Source of the DNA: an uncultured Actinomycetes bacterium
GTDB taxonomy: Bacteria > Actinomycetota > Actinomycetes > Nanopelagicales > Nanopelagicaceae
Assembly (NCBI GenBank): GCA_903875815.1
Contig: CAIQXR010000044.1
Span: 1 to 15,757 of the forward strand
Direction: 5' to 3'
Length of the DNA stretch: 15,757 nucleotides
Part shown: positions 7,855-15,676 of the stretch, one piece after another
Layout: each line of letters starts with the position of its first letter
Numbering within the stretch: position 1 is the first letter of the stretch
Position numbers and translations under genes: made by a program
Notes under the pieces: model-generated
What the model was told of the DNA's origin: nothing
The model's database searches: none
The model's input: only the letters and a program-made list of their open reading frames with translations

Positions 7855-8873
7855 AAGAAGACCTCGGTTTCGGCGTAGAGGGAAGGATCGACAACTTTGA
7901 GCTTCTCTGTTGCAGAAGCCAATGGAACACGAGCAATTGCGGTGCCATGGAGTGCAACCATCTTGCCGTAATCGCCATCGTGGATGGCAGTGATGGCATG
8001 AACGCCAAAGCGGGTGGAGAGAACGCGATCGAAGGCAGATGGGGTTCCACCACGTTGAATATGTCCGAGAACGGCGCAACGTGCTTCAAGGCCTGTCTTT
8101 GCTTCGATCTCCTTGGCGAGCCAATCACCAATGCCGGAGAGCTTGACGTGACCGAAGGCATCGAGTTCGCCATCTTTCACGATCATGTCGCCATCTTGTG
8201 GGATTGCGCCTTCAGCGACAACGATGATCGGAGCGAATCCGTCAGCAAAACGTGACTTCACATATTCGCAGACCTTGTCCACTGAGAATTTAACTTCTGG
8301 GATCAGAATTGCAGTAGCGCCACCAGCGATGCCAGCATGAAGTGCGATCCAGCCAGCGTGGCGACCCATTACTTCAACGACGATCGGACGATGGTGTGAT
8401 TCTGCTGTTGTGTGAAGGCGATCGATAGCTTCCATCGCAATGTTTACTGAGGTATCGAAACCAAAGGTGTAATCGGTGTTGTTGAGATCGTTATCGATGG
8501 TCTTAGGGACGCCGACAACTTTCACGCCCAGTGCGTGCAACTTGGTAGCAACGCCGAGCGTATCTTCGCCGCCGATAGCGACAAGTGCGTCGATTCCCAT
8601 CTTCTCAAGGTTCTCCTTGATGCGCTCAACGCCGTTTTCAATTTTAAATGGGTTGGTACGTGATGAACCGAGAATGGTTCCGCCCTTAGGCAAAATTCCA
8701 CGAGTGCTCTCGAGTGTGAGCGGCATGGTGAGACCTTCTAGTGGACCCTTCCAGCCATCGCGAAAACCAACGAACTCGTAACCGTATTCCTTAACGCCCT
8801 TGCGAACGACTCCGCGGATAACTCCATTAAGGCCTGGGCAATCGCCACCGCCTGTGAGAACACCAATACGCAT
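7848..8873 (-). CDS. pfkA: 6-phosphofructokinase, predicted pyrophosphate-dependent
   Basis: Phosphorylates fructose 6-phosphate to fructose 1,6-bisphosphate. The 341-residue product has the N-terminal GVLTGGGDCPGLN (4-16), catalytic TIDND (125-129, base Asp127), MGRHAGW (169-175) and GHIQRGG (270-276). In the phosphoryl-donor site, E. coli ATP enzymes have Gly104 and Gly124; this protein has Asp104 (GGED) and Lys124 (PKTIDND). That Asp/Lys pair is the known signature of PPi-dependent actinobacterial enzymes such as that of Amycolatopsis methanolica. ATP-using actinobacterial homologues, as I recall, keep Gly104 with Lys124. PPi use is therefore a good prediction, and the step would be reversible. 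The start at 8873 is set by GGAG six bases upstream and by the family N-terminus; the open frame up to 9119 is a shadow. It heads the pfk-aroG-ogt run. Confidence 0.95.
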   Translation of the reverse strand: MRIGVLTGGGDCPGLNGVIRGVVRKGVKEYGYEFVGFRDGWKGPLEGLTMPLTLESTRGILPKGGTILGSSRTNPFKIENGVERIKENLEKMGIDALVAIGGEDTLGVATKLHALGVKVVGVPKTIDNDLNNTDYTFGFDTSVNIAMEAIDRLHTTAESHHRPIVVEVMGRHAGWIALHAGIAGGATAILIPEVKFSVDKVCEYVKSRFADGFAPIIVVAEGAIPQDGDMIVKDGELDAFGHVKLSGIGDWLAKEIEAKTGLEARCAVLGHIQRGGTPSAFDRVLSTRFGVHAITAIHDGDYGKMVALHGTAIARVPLASATEKLKVVDPSLYAETEVFFG

Positions 8874-8937
8874 CTCTAACTCCAGATCTGAAAGAAAATT
8901 TGGGGGCAAATCGTCCACGATGACGAGCCTGAGTCTA

Positions 8938-8971
8938 CCCTCAGTAGGCTGGAGCCCTAAAGCCCTGAGGG
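8938..8971 (+). repeat. Inverted repeat that overlaps the hydrolase SD
   Basis: CCCTCAG (8938-8944) pairs perfectly with CTGAGGG (8965-8971) across a 20-nt loop. The 3' arm contains most of the SD GAGGGAG (8967-8973). If the transcript starts upstream of 8938, the stem would hide the ribosome binding site. If it starts near 8957, as the candidate -10 suggests, the stem cannot form. Confidence 0.35.
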
Positions 8972-8973
8972 AG
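8967..8973 (+). promoter_or_regulatory. Shine-Dalgarno for a GTG start
   Basis: GAGGGAG lies six bases before GTG at 8980-8982. This spacing fixes a GTG start for the hydrolase; no in-frame ATG sits near the family N-terminus. Confidence 0.8.
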
Positions 8974-8979
8974 TAAAAA

Positions 8980-9909
8980 GTGCTTAAACCGGAAATTGCC
9001 GCATATTTGGAGCAAGGCGCCCAATCAGGGCTGCCCGCCGTTTGGGATACGACCATCGCGACTTTTCGAAAAAATGGCGAAAACCGACCGGCTTTTTCTG
9101 GAACTCCCGAAGCGATCAATACCCTGATTCATCGCTACATCCCTGGCCCGACAAGTGATCTGCCGATTCGAATTTATCGTCCACACCCCACTGCGGTCTT
9201 GCCCGTCCTCGTCTGGTTTCATGGCGGTGGTTGGGCAACTTCACATTTGGATGTCTACGAACAAGCGATGCGCAGCCTCAGCAATAAAGGTGAATTTGCG
9301 GTCATCGCTGTTAATTATCAAAAGAGCCCAGAACATAAATTCCCTATCCCCTTCGATGATTGCTATGCCACCCTTCTTTGGGTTTATCAGAATGCAGCCG
9401 CACTCAACATTGACACCACTCAGATCGGTGTAGGCGGAGACAGCGCGGGTGGAAACTTAGCTGCAGCGGTCGCACTAAAAGCACGCGATACCGGTGATGT
9501 GGCGCTGGCGTTTCAACTGCTGGTCTATCCCTGTAATGACCCAGCGATGGAATATGAATCAGCCACGCGCAATGGCACTGGCTACGGATTAACAACCCGC
9601 GCCATGAAATATTTCTGGGATCTTTATGCTGCCAAACGTTCAGATTTCACGAATCCCTATTTCGCACCCGTCGCTGCTCGCAACTTCGCGCATTTGGCGC
9701 CAGCGATCATCATCACGGCTGAATATGACACGCTTTTGGATGATGGCGTTAATTACGCCGAGCTCCTCAAAGACGGCGGCACGCGAGTTATCTATCGGGA
9801 ATATGCGGGGCAAATGCATGGCTTCTTCGCACTTGCCGGAGTTACCTCCGATGCGATCGATGCTCAAGATTTTGCAGCCAGAGAGATCAACGCTCTCCTC
9901 GGAAGATAA
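8980..9909 (+). CDS. Alpha/beta hydrolase, hormone-sensitive-lipase family (esterase/lipase)
   Basis: A 309-residue carboxylic-ester hydrolase of the HSL (family IV) type. The oxyanion motif HGGGW is at 81-85, the nucleophile Ser155 is in GDSAGGN (153-159), and Asp250 (AEYDTLLDDG) and His280 (QMHGF) complete the triad. A cap region of about 50 residues precedes HGGGW, as usual in the family. There is no signal peptide, so it is cytoplasmic. The substrate is probably a short-chain or otherwise small ester, which the sequence cannot specify. It is translated from GTG with a strong SD, stands alone between the pfk promoter region and glgC, and ends 5 bp from the converging glgC stop. Confidence 0.92.
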   Translation: MLKPEIAAYLEQGAQSGLPAVWDTTIATFRKNGENRPAFSGTPEAINTLIHRYIPGPTSDLPIRIYRPHPTAVLPVLVWFHGGGWATSHLDVYEQAMRSLSNKGEFAVIAVNYQKSPEHKFPIPFDDCYATLLWVYQNAAALNIDTTQIGVGGDSAGGNLAAAVALKARDTGDVALAFQLLVYPCNDPAMEYESATRNGTGYGLTTRAMKYFWDLYAAKRSDFTNPYFAPVAARNFAHLAPAIIITAEYDTLLDDGVNYAELLKDGGTRVIYREYAGQMHGFFALAGVTSDAIDAQDFAAREINALLGR

Positions 9910-9914
9910 TTGGC

Positions 9915-11141
9915 CTAGCGAAGTGTGATGCGGGTGCCTTTACCGACTACGACGATTCCGGATTCAGTAACAGTGAATCGAGATTTATCGAGTTCGTGAT
10001 CAACGCCAATCTGCGCGCCCGGTTCGACGACCACATTCTTATCTAATATTGCATTGCGAACGATGGCGCCAGCGCCAACTTTTACTGATGGCATCAGTAC
10101 CGAACCTTGAATAAGAGCATTGGTCGCGACTTGAACGTCGAAGGAAGCAACTGTTCGCTCCATGCGGCCACCGGCAATGATGGAACCTGCGCCGACGATA
10201 GAGTCAACGGCTGAACCATTTTCAGAGAACTTCGCAGGTGGCAGTGATGGCGGATTTGTCAGCAACGGCCAATCACGGTTATACAGATTAAAGATTGGAT
10301 GAATCGACACCAGATCCATGTGCGCGTCGTAGTAGGCGTCGATCGAACCCACATCGCGCCAGTAGCCTTTATCGCGTTCGGTCTCACCCGGAACAATATT
10401 GTGAGCAAAGTCGTAAGCACGAGCACGACCCAGTTCGGTCATCATCGGAATGATGTTACCGCCTAGATCATGGCGACTCTCAAGGTCGTCAGCATCTGCA
10501 AGTAGCGCATCTTCCATCTCATCGCGCTTAAAAATGTAATTGCCCATAGAGACCAGTGCATAGTCAGGATTGCCTGGCATACCTGGTGGATTGGCAGGCT
10601 TCTCATGGAAAGCCTTAATGGTGATGCCATCATCTGCTAATTCAATGACGCCAAACTCTGTAGCTTCTTCGCGCTTCACGCGGATTGCGGCAACAGTAAC
10701 GCCAGCACCAGTCTCCAAGTGGAATTGGAACATCTGCTCGGGGTCCATGCGATAGACGTGATCGGCGCCAAAGACGAGAACGTGCTTGGGGTTCTCATCG
10801 TGAATCAAATTGAAGTTCTGCAAGATTGCATCGGCGCTGCCGGTATACCAACGAGGTCCAAGACGCTGTTGCGCAGGAACTGGCGTTACATAATTTCCAA
10901 GCAAGGTCGACATTCGCCAAGTGGTGGTGATGTGGCGGTCGAGTGAGTGCGATTTATATTGGGTGAGCACTGCGATTCGTCGAAGATCGGCATTAACAAG
11001 ATTGGAGAGAACAAAATCAATCAGACGATAAGCGCCGCCAAAAGGCACTGCAGGTTTCGCGCGATCGGCCGTCAACGGCATGAGCCGCTTTCCTTCGCCA
11101 CCGGCAAGGACAATTCCTAGGGGGCGCTCGTGACGGATCAT
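9915..11141 (-). CDS. glgC: Glucose-1-phosphate adenylyltransferase (ADP-glucose pyrophosphorylase)
   Basis: Makes ADP-glucose and PPi from ATP and glucose 1-phosphate, the activated donor for glycogen or maltose-1-phosphate. The 408-residue product has the nucleotide-binding [14 protein letters not shown] (11-24), followed by [16 protein letters not shown] (28-43). WYTGSADA (98-105), metal-binding Asp127 in GADHVYRMD and the sugar-phosphate Lys181 in FHEKP follow. The C-terminal third is a left-handed beta-helix, as in regulated bacterial enzymes. No SD precedes the ATG, and a TANNNT hexamer ends six bases upstream, so it may be leaderless. It diverges from the GT4 synthase across only 22 bp, the order known for the mycobacterial glgC/glgM pair (Rv1213/Rv1212c). 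Confidence 0.97.
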   Translation of the reverse strand: MIRHERPLGIVLAGGEGKRLMPLTADRAKPAVPFGGAYRLIDFVLSNLVNADLRRIAVLTQYKSHSLDRHITTTWRMSTLLGNYVTPVPAQQRLGPRWYTGSADAILQNFNLIHDENPKHVLVFGADHVYRMDPEQMFQFHLETGAGVTVAAIRVKREEATEFGVIELADDGITIKAFHEKPANPPGMPGNPDYALVSMGNYIFKRDEMEDALLADADDLESRHDLGGNIIPMMTELGRARAYDFAHNIVPGETERDKGYWRDVGSIDAYYDAHMDLVSIHPIFNLYNRDWPLLTNPPSLPPAKFSENGSAVDSIVGAGSIIAGGRMERTVASFDVQVATNALIQGSVLMPSVKVGAGAIVRNAILDKNVVVEPGAQIGVDHELDKSRFTVTESGIVVVGKGTRITLR

Positions 11142-11163
11142 GGGTAAACGATACCCTTAGGCC
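11142..11163. promoter_or_regulatory. 22-bp divergent glgC/glgM spacer with two overlapping -10 hexamers
   Basis: On the plus strand, TACCCT (11152-11157) ends six bases before the glgM ATG. GTGACG (11130-11135) is a possible -35 at a 16-base spacing, inside glgC. On the minus strand, TATCGT (complement of 11148-11153) ends six bases before the glgC ATG, with a weaker -35 (complement of 11171-11176) inside glgM. The hexamers share 11152-11153. Neither gene has an SD, as expected if both transcripts begin at the ATG. Confidence 0.55.
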
Positions 11164-12318
11164 ATGAAGATCGGAATAGTGACTAAGGAATGGCCGCCTC
11201 ACATCTATGGCGGCGCTGGCGTCCATGCCCTCCAACTCACTTCCGCACTCCAGGGAATCAATGACGTTGATGTCGAAGTTCACTGTTTTGGCGAAGAACG
11301 AAGTGATGCGATTGGCTACCCTGCAAACAATTCGCACCTCAATCCCGCTTTAGCCGCGCTCTCCACAGATATCGAGATCGCACAGAACCTCTCGGGCGTG
11401 GACCTCGTCCACTCTCACACCTGGTATGCAAACATGGCAGGACATTGGGCCGCACTCTTGCATGGAATCCCCCATGTCATTACAGCTCATTCACTCGAAC
11501 CGGATCGACCATGGAAAGCAGAACAACTCGGCGGCGGCTATCGCCTCTCATCATGGGCCGAGAAAACTGCATATGAATCGGCCGATGCCATCATCGCTGT
11601 CAGCAACGGTATGAAACGCGATGTACTCAAGGCCTACCCCGATTTGGATCCCACCAAAGTTCACACCATTCTCAATGGCGTAGATACTGAGAAATATCTA
11701 CCGACTTTCGATCCCGCACTCCTCGAGCGGTTAGGAATTCACGGTCGTTATGCAATCTTCGTCGGTCGCATTACTCGCCAAAAAGGACTCGGTCATTTAC
11801 TTCGCGCATGGAAGAGAGTGAATCCTGAGATCGGTCTAGTTATCGCTGCGGGCTCGCCTGATGAACCCGCGATTGGGGCAGAGATCGCTGGTCTGATCGC
11901 TGACTTGCAGAGCGAGCGGAGCAATATCTGGTGGCTGGAAAAAATGTTGCCACAACCAGAATTGAGAGTCTTGCTTTCAAGCGCTGACCTCTTCCTCTGC
12001 CCATCGGTCTATGAACCACTCGGTATTGTGAACTTAGAGGCGATGGCCTGCGAGACTGCAGTGCTCGCCTCTCGCGTCGGCGGAATTCCTGAAGTTGTCC
12101 AAGAAGGCGTCACTGGCGAACTCGTGGATTACACCGGGGATGCAATCGCTTTCGAAAGCGAACTTTCGGCTCGCATAACCGCCCTGCTTGCCGATCCCGA
12201 GAAACTCGAGCGCTATGGCAAAGCCGGACGAGCACGCGCCATCAAGGATTTTGCATGGCAGGCAATCGCCGAACAGACCCAACGCCTCTATGCTCACGTC
12301 ATCTCAAATAAACGATAG
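11164..12318 (+). CDS. glgM: GT4 glycogen synthase / maltose-1-phosphate synthase (GlgA/GlgM type)
   Basis: A 384-residue GT4 glycosyltransferase that uses ADP-glucose. The N-terminal EWPPHIYGGAGVH (9-21) matches the actinobacterial short synthases. The donor site shows GRITRQKG (201-208, with Arg202 and Lys207), and the E-x7-E motif spans Glu284 to Glu292 (EPLGIVNLE). In mycobacteria the homologue beside glgC (Rv1212c, 387 residues) mainly joins ADP-glucose to glucose 1-phosphate, giving maltose 1-phosphate for the GlgE pathway. Length and divergent glgC support that role, though a true glycogen synthase (glgA) cannot be excluded without finding glgE and glgB elsewhere. The gene has no SD and is probably leaderless. 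A permease follows after 6 bp. Confidence 0.92.
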   Translation: MKIGIVTKEWPPHIYGGAGVHALQLTSALQGINDVDVEVHCFGEERSDAIGYPANNSHLNPALAALSTDIEIAQNLSGVDLVHSHTWYANMAGHWAALLHGIPHVITAHSLEPDRPWKAEQLGGGYRLSSWAEKTAYESADAIIAVSNGMKRDVLKAYPDLDPTKVHTILNGVDTEKYLPTFDPALLERLGIHGRYAIFVGRITRQKGLGHLLRAWKRVNPEIGLVIAAGSPDEPAIGAEIAGLIADLQSERSNIWWLEKMLPQPELRVLLSSADLFLCPSVYEPLGIVNLEAMACETAVLASRVGGIPEVVQEGVTGELVDYTGDAIAFESELSARITALLADPEKLERYGKAGRARAIKDFAWQAIAEQTQRLYAHVISNKR

Positions 12319-12324
12319 GTAGTC

Positions 12325-13197
12325 ATGTCTCGTAAAAGCTGGTTCCTCTTTTTTGCCGTGGGTTTACTCTGGGGCATTCCATATCTTTTGATTCGCGTAG
12401 CGGTGAATGACCACATTCACCCTTCCATCGTTGTTATCTCCCGGGTAGTTGTCGGCGCCGCCCTTCTCATTCCATTCTCAATTCGGAGAAAGACTCTAGG
12501 CGCAGCTCTTCGCGAATGGAAGACGATCCTGCCTTATGCCATCGGCGAGATGATTATTCCGTGGTTCTTTATTACCACTGCAGAGCAGAAGCTCTCCTCT
12601 GGCTTAGCTGGTTTGCTCGTTGCAACAGTACCCATTTGGTCCACGATTCTTGCCTCGATCTATGGCGATAAATCTGTCTGGCATCACAAGCGCTTATTGG
12701 GAATGTTCATCGGCTTCGTCGGAATTGTTCTCGTCGTAGGCGTGGAAAGCATTAAGGGTCATGCAGACCTCTTCTCAATTCTTCTCATTTTGATCGCCTC
12801 CGTCAGCTATGCCTGGGCAGTGACTCGTGTGAATCGCAAGATTCCGCACATTGATTCAATCGCCATTAATGGCATCGCCATGGCAATGACGTCGCTCTTC
12901 TGTCTTCCGATTGCGCTGACGCATCTACCGGCAGTAGCGCCCACCGTGAAGGCTGATCTCGCCTTAGTCAGTTTGGGTCTATTCCCTACTGCATTTGCCT
13001 TCGTAGTCTTCTTTATTTTGATGAAAGATATCGGACCTGCGCGCGCATCGCTGGTGACATACCTCAACACTGCATTTGCGGTCGTCTTGGGAGTGCTCTT
13101 CTTAAGCGAAAAATTAACACTCGGAATTATTGTGGGTCTGCCACTTGTACTGATTGGTTCTTACTTTGCTAGCCGAAAGCCCAGCGTTACTCAGTAA
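12325..13197 (+). CDS. EamA/DMT-superfamily permease
   Basis: A 290-residue integral membrane protein with two EamA halves and about ten helices. It begins FFAVGLLWGIPYLLIRVAV (residues about 9-27), which is the typical first helix, and ends with the second-repeat block ARASLVTYLNTAFAVVLGVLFLSE. The substrate is unknown; relatives include amino-acid and metabolite exporters. AGG at 12317-12319, overlapping the stop of the GT4 gene, gives a five-base SD spacing, so the two genes are probably co-transcribed. That is weak context for a role in sugar metabolism. Its 3' end overlaps the converging era gene by 11 bp. Confidence 0.9.
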   Translation: MSRKSWFLFFAVGLLWGIPYLLIRVAVNDHIHPSIVVISRVVVGAALLIPFSIRRKTLGAALREWKTILPYAIGEMIIPWFFITTAEQKLSSGLAGLLVATVPIWSTILASIYGDKSVWHHKRLLGMFIGFVGIVLVVGVESIKGHADLFSILLILIASVSYAWAVTRVNRKIPHIDSIAINGIAMAMTSLFCLPIALTHLPAVAPTVKADLALVSLGLFPTAFAFVVFFILMKDIGPARASLVTYLNTAFAVVLGVLFLSEKLTLGIIVGLPLVLIGSYFASRKPSVTQ

Positions 13198-14110
13198 AGC
13201 CCATTCGAGCTAGCGCTTTCGGATCGCGCTGCCATTCCTTCGAAACTTTCACATGCAAGCCTAGATAGACCTTGGCATCCAAGAAGTTTTCGATAGAAGC
13301 ACGAGCCCGAACGCCAATTGCTTTAAGACGAGTGCCTTGCGGGCCGATGATGATCGACTTTTGGCTATCGCGTTCGATGTGGAGCGTGGCATGGATATCG
13401 TAGAAATTCTTATTTTCACGCTTAGCCATCTCGTCAATCGTAATCATCACTGAGTGGGGCAATTCCTCGTAGAGATTTTCAATCGCGGCTTCACGGATCA
13501 ATTCAGTGATGGTGAGTTCTGCCGCTTGATCGGTAGTGATGTCTTCCGGGTAGAGCGAAGGCGAAAGTGGTAAATGCTTAGAGAGAAGATCGAGGATCAA
13601 ATCTGTTTGCTCGAGTTTCTGCGCAGAGAGCGGAACAATCTCTTGAATATTAATTCCAAGCTTTTGGGCAAATTCGTTGACAGCATGTAGCTGAGCAATT
13701 AATTGCTCTGGCTTGACTCGATCGATCTTGGTAACTGCGATGAAGATCCGTTTCTGACTAGCGATTTGCTTGGCGATGAATTCATCACCCGCGCCAATCT
13801 CTTCATCGTCTGGAATGCAGATAAGCACGGCGTCGACTGAATCAATATTTTCGCTCACCATCGCATTGAGGCGAGTTCCAAGTAAAGTCTTTGGCTTGTG
13901 AACTCCTGGGGTATCAACAACGATCATTTGGAATTCAGGTCGAGAAATGATTCCACGAATCGGATTTCGCGTGGTGTTGGGGTGCGGTGAAGTAATGACG
14001 ATCTTTCGACCTACCAGCGCATTCACCAATGTGGACTTGCCAGTATTGGGACGACCGACGATGGCGACAAAGCCAGCCCGGTGCTGACTCTGATCGATCG
14101 CTTCACTCAT
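13187..14110 (-). CDS. era: GTPase Era (ribosome assembly)
   Basis: Binds GTP and the 3' end of 16S rRNA during maturation of the small ribosomal subunit. The 307-residue product has G1 GRPNTGKS (19-26), a switch I TTRNPIRG (46-53), G3 DTPG (66-69), G4 TKID (127-130; Thr replaces the usual Asn, a variant I also recall in mycobacterial Era) and G5 SA (162-163). The C-terminal KH domain carries IIGPQGTRLKAIG in place of the usual GKGG loop. It starts 17 bp after the dprA stop codon begins; the nearest SD-like GGTGAG is 11 bases from the ATG, which is long. Linkage to dprA/comM instead of ybeY is not the most common arrangement. Confidence 0.96.
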   Translation of the reverse strand: MSEAIDQSQHRAGFVAIVGRPNTGKSTLVNALVGRKIVITSPHPNTTRNPIRGIISRPEFQMIVVDTPGVHKPKTLLGTRLNAMVSENIDSVDAVLICIPDDEEIGAGDEFIAKQIASQKRIFIAVTKIDRVKPEQLIAQLHAVNEFAQKLGINIQEIVPLSAQKLEQTDLILDLLSKHLPLSPSLYPEDITTDQAAELTITELIREAAIENLYEELPHSVMITIDEMAKRENKNFYDIHATLHIERDSQKSIIIGPQGTRLKAIGVRARASIENFLDAKVYLGLHVKVSKEWQRDPKALARMGFTE

Positions 14111-14126
14111 AGGAGAATCATCTCAC

Positions 14127-14999
14127 CTAAAGCAAGGTCACTTGCGCAAAGATCTCCGAGACTGAGGAGACCAATTCAGCACATCGTTCTGCCACAAGTC
14201 GATGGCAGCCCTCACTCGTAGGAGAAGTAATCAACCCAGGAATTGCCATAACGGGGCGATAAATAGCAGCGGCATCACGAGCTGTACGAAGCGAACCGCT
14301 TCGAAAAGCTGCTTCCACCACGACGGTTCCTCTCGACAACGCTGCAATCAGACGATTGCGTGTCAGAAACCGTGATGGCACAGCCGGAACAGTGGGCATC
14401 ACTTCAGAGAGAAAGAGCCCTTGTGATTCAATTTCGGTAAAGAGCCTTTCATTAGATGCGGGATATTTCACGCTGGTGCCACTAGCCAGAACTGCAACAG
14501 TCACACCTTCAGCGATGATCGCGCCTTTATGCGCCGCAGAATCTATTCCGATGGCTCCCCCGCTCACTACCGCCCAATCCCGATCTACGACACCGGCGGC
14601 CAACTCACCTGCTACCCGCAAACCATAAGGAGTGGGATTACGTGTTCCTACGATAGCGATGCTCTCTTCCAATCTAGGGAGGATCTCACGCTGACCTTTG
14701 CCTATCAGTGCAATTGGCGGCGCACTTAAATCATTCAGTGAATGTGGCCAATCTAAATCCGATGGAATGATGAGAAACGCACCAGAACTTTCAATTCGTT
14801 CAAGGATTTCGTTAGCTCTGAGCGAGCGAATACGCGTCGCAATCTTTTCAGCAGAACTCTTCGCTGCCTCGTAGCTTCCTGCAAGCAGCCGTTCAACTAC
14901 CTCAGTAGGACCCTTCTCGGAGATTTCATGAGACCAGAATTCAGATCCGCCTTCGATTGCTGCAAATAATCTAATTCGATCACCTTCATTCTCACTCAT
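14127..14999 (-). CDS. dprA: DNA-processing protein DprA (Smf)
   Basis: Binds incoming single-stranded DNA and loads RecA in transformation; it is also widespread in bacteria not known to be competent. The 290 residues hold a helical N-terminal part (about 1-100) and a Rossmann/SLOG domain (about 113-255). That domain shows IVGTRNPTPYG (116-126), SGGAIGIDSAAH (146-157), ASGTSVKYP (172-180), RNRLIAALS (214-222) and GSLRTA (235-240). The sequence ends soon after the SLOG domain with a TSEGCHRLV stretch and has no long winged-helix tail, as in many short DprAs. The start overlaps the comM stop by 4 bp (ATGA, 14996-14999). Confidence 0.95.
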   Translation of the reverse strand: MSENEGDRIRLFAAIEGGSEFWSHEISEKGPTEVVERLLAGSYEAAKSSAEKIATRIRSLRANEILERIESSGAFLIIPSDLDWPHSLNDLSAPPIALIGKGQREILPRLEESIAIVGTRNPTPYGLRVAGELAAGVVDRDWAVVSGGAIGIDSAAHKGAIIAEGVTVAVLASGTSVKYPASNERLFTEIESQGLFLSEVMPTVPAVPSRFLTRNRLIAALSRGTVVVEAAFRSGSLRTARDAAAIYRPVMAIPGLITSPTSEGCHRLVAERCAELVSSVSEIFAQVTLL

Positions 15000-15676
15000 A
15001 GGTTCACTTCCTCAGCGGTGCGCATAGTAAGTGCGCTTTGCAGGTCTTCGAGCGATGGCGTCTGGTGGCCATTCGAATCTGCCACACTCCAGGATGTTCG
15101 AAGAACTTTATGGAAGCCACGAGCACTTAATCGTTCGGCATCAAGTTCTGAATGCAAAAACGCCATCGCATCTTTGGATGCACGATATTTTTTGCGAAGC
15201 GCGGTAGCCGGGATTTCAGAATTAAGTTGCCATGGTTCGCCATCGAATCGCTCCTTAGCGCGGGATCGGGCTTCAATCACTCGAGCTCGAATGGTGGCAC
15301 TAGATTCCCCGCTATCGATCTCGGAGATTTCTACCCGTGTCGGGCGATCCACAAATATTCGAAGGTCAATTCGATCTAAGAGTGGACCTGAAATTTTCTG
15401 CAAATATCGACGGATTGAGAGTGAACTACACGTGCAAGCACGGCCACGTCCCGAGAATTTCCCACATGGGCAGGGATTTGCTGCCAGGACCAAGATGAAT
15501 TTAGAAGGATAAGTAACCGAACCGATAGATCGAGTGATGGTCACGCTCCCTGATTCGAGCGGTTGGCGTAGTGAATCCAGCACTCCCCTTCCGCATTCTG
15601 GGGCTTCGTCGATGAAGAGAACGCCGTTATGCAAGAGCGTTCCGGAATGTGTCCTGAAGAATTTTGCCCAAACCAT
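14996..15676 (-). CDS. comM: ComM/YifB-type Mg-chelatase-like AAA+ ATPase, C-terminal part
   Basis: ComM-type hexameric helicases act in branch migration during natural transformation. Only the C-terminal part is in the open frame. Walker B is VLFIDE (residues 19-24 from the Met at 15676), followed by NPCPCG (67-72), a further Cys pair (81, 83) and the hallmark RRYLQKISGPLLDRIDL (89-105). The Mg-chelatase C-terminal helical domain completes the protein. The Walker A region would lie beyond the right edge. The Met at 15676 is only the first Met after an in-frame TAG at 15698-15700 and is unlikely to be the natural start, because the conserved sequence should continue upstream. It overlaps dprA by 4 bp. 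Confidence 0.85.
   Translation of the reverse strand: MVWAKFFRTHSGTLLHNGVLFIDEAPECGRGVLDSLRQPLESGSVTITRSIGSVTYPSKFILVLAANPCPCGKFSGRGRACTCSSLSIRRYLQKISGPLLDRIDLRIFVDRPTRVEISEIDSGESSATIRARVIEARSRAKERFDGEPWQLNSEIPATALRKKYRASKDAMAFLHSELDAERLSARGFHKVLRTSWSVADSNGHQTPSLEDLQSALTMRTAEEVNL

Larger units (their letters stand above)
8874..8979. promoter_or_regulatory. Divergent promoter region, pfk / alpha-beta hydrolase
   Basis: This 106-bp gap is the longest in the window and must start transcription both ways. The pfk side has GGAG (complement of 8880-8883), six bases before its ATG, and a possible -10 TAGACT (complement of 8932-8937). The hydrolase side has TAGGCT at 8945-8950 as a possible -10 and a strong SD at 8967-8973. 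The -35 matches are poor on both sides, so the hexamers are tentative; the role of the region as a divergent promoter is the firmer claim. Confidence 0.55.

Noticed and set aside
8874..9119. Pfk frame stays open upstream of the chosen start
   Set aside because: The extension crosses the promoter region and the opposite-strand hydrolase start. The family N-terminus and a good SD fix the start at 8873.
15018..15512. 164-residue plus-strand frame across comM
   Set aside because: The minus frame carries Walker B and the NPCPCG and KISGPLLDRID motifs; the plus frame is a mirror artefact.
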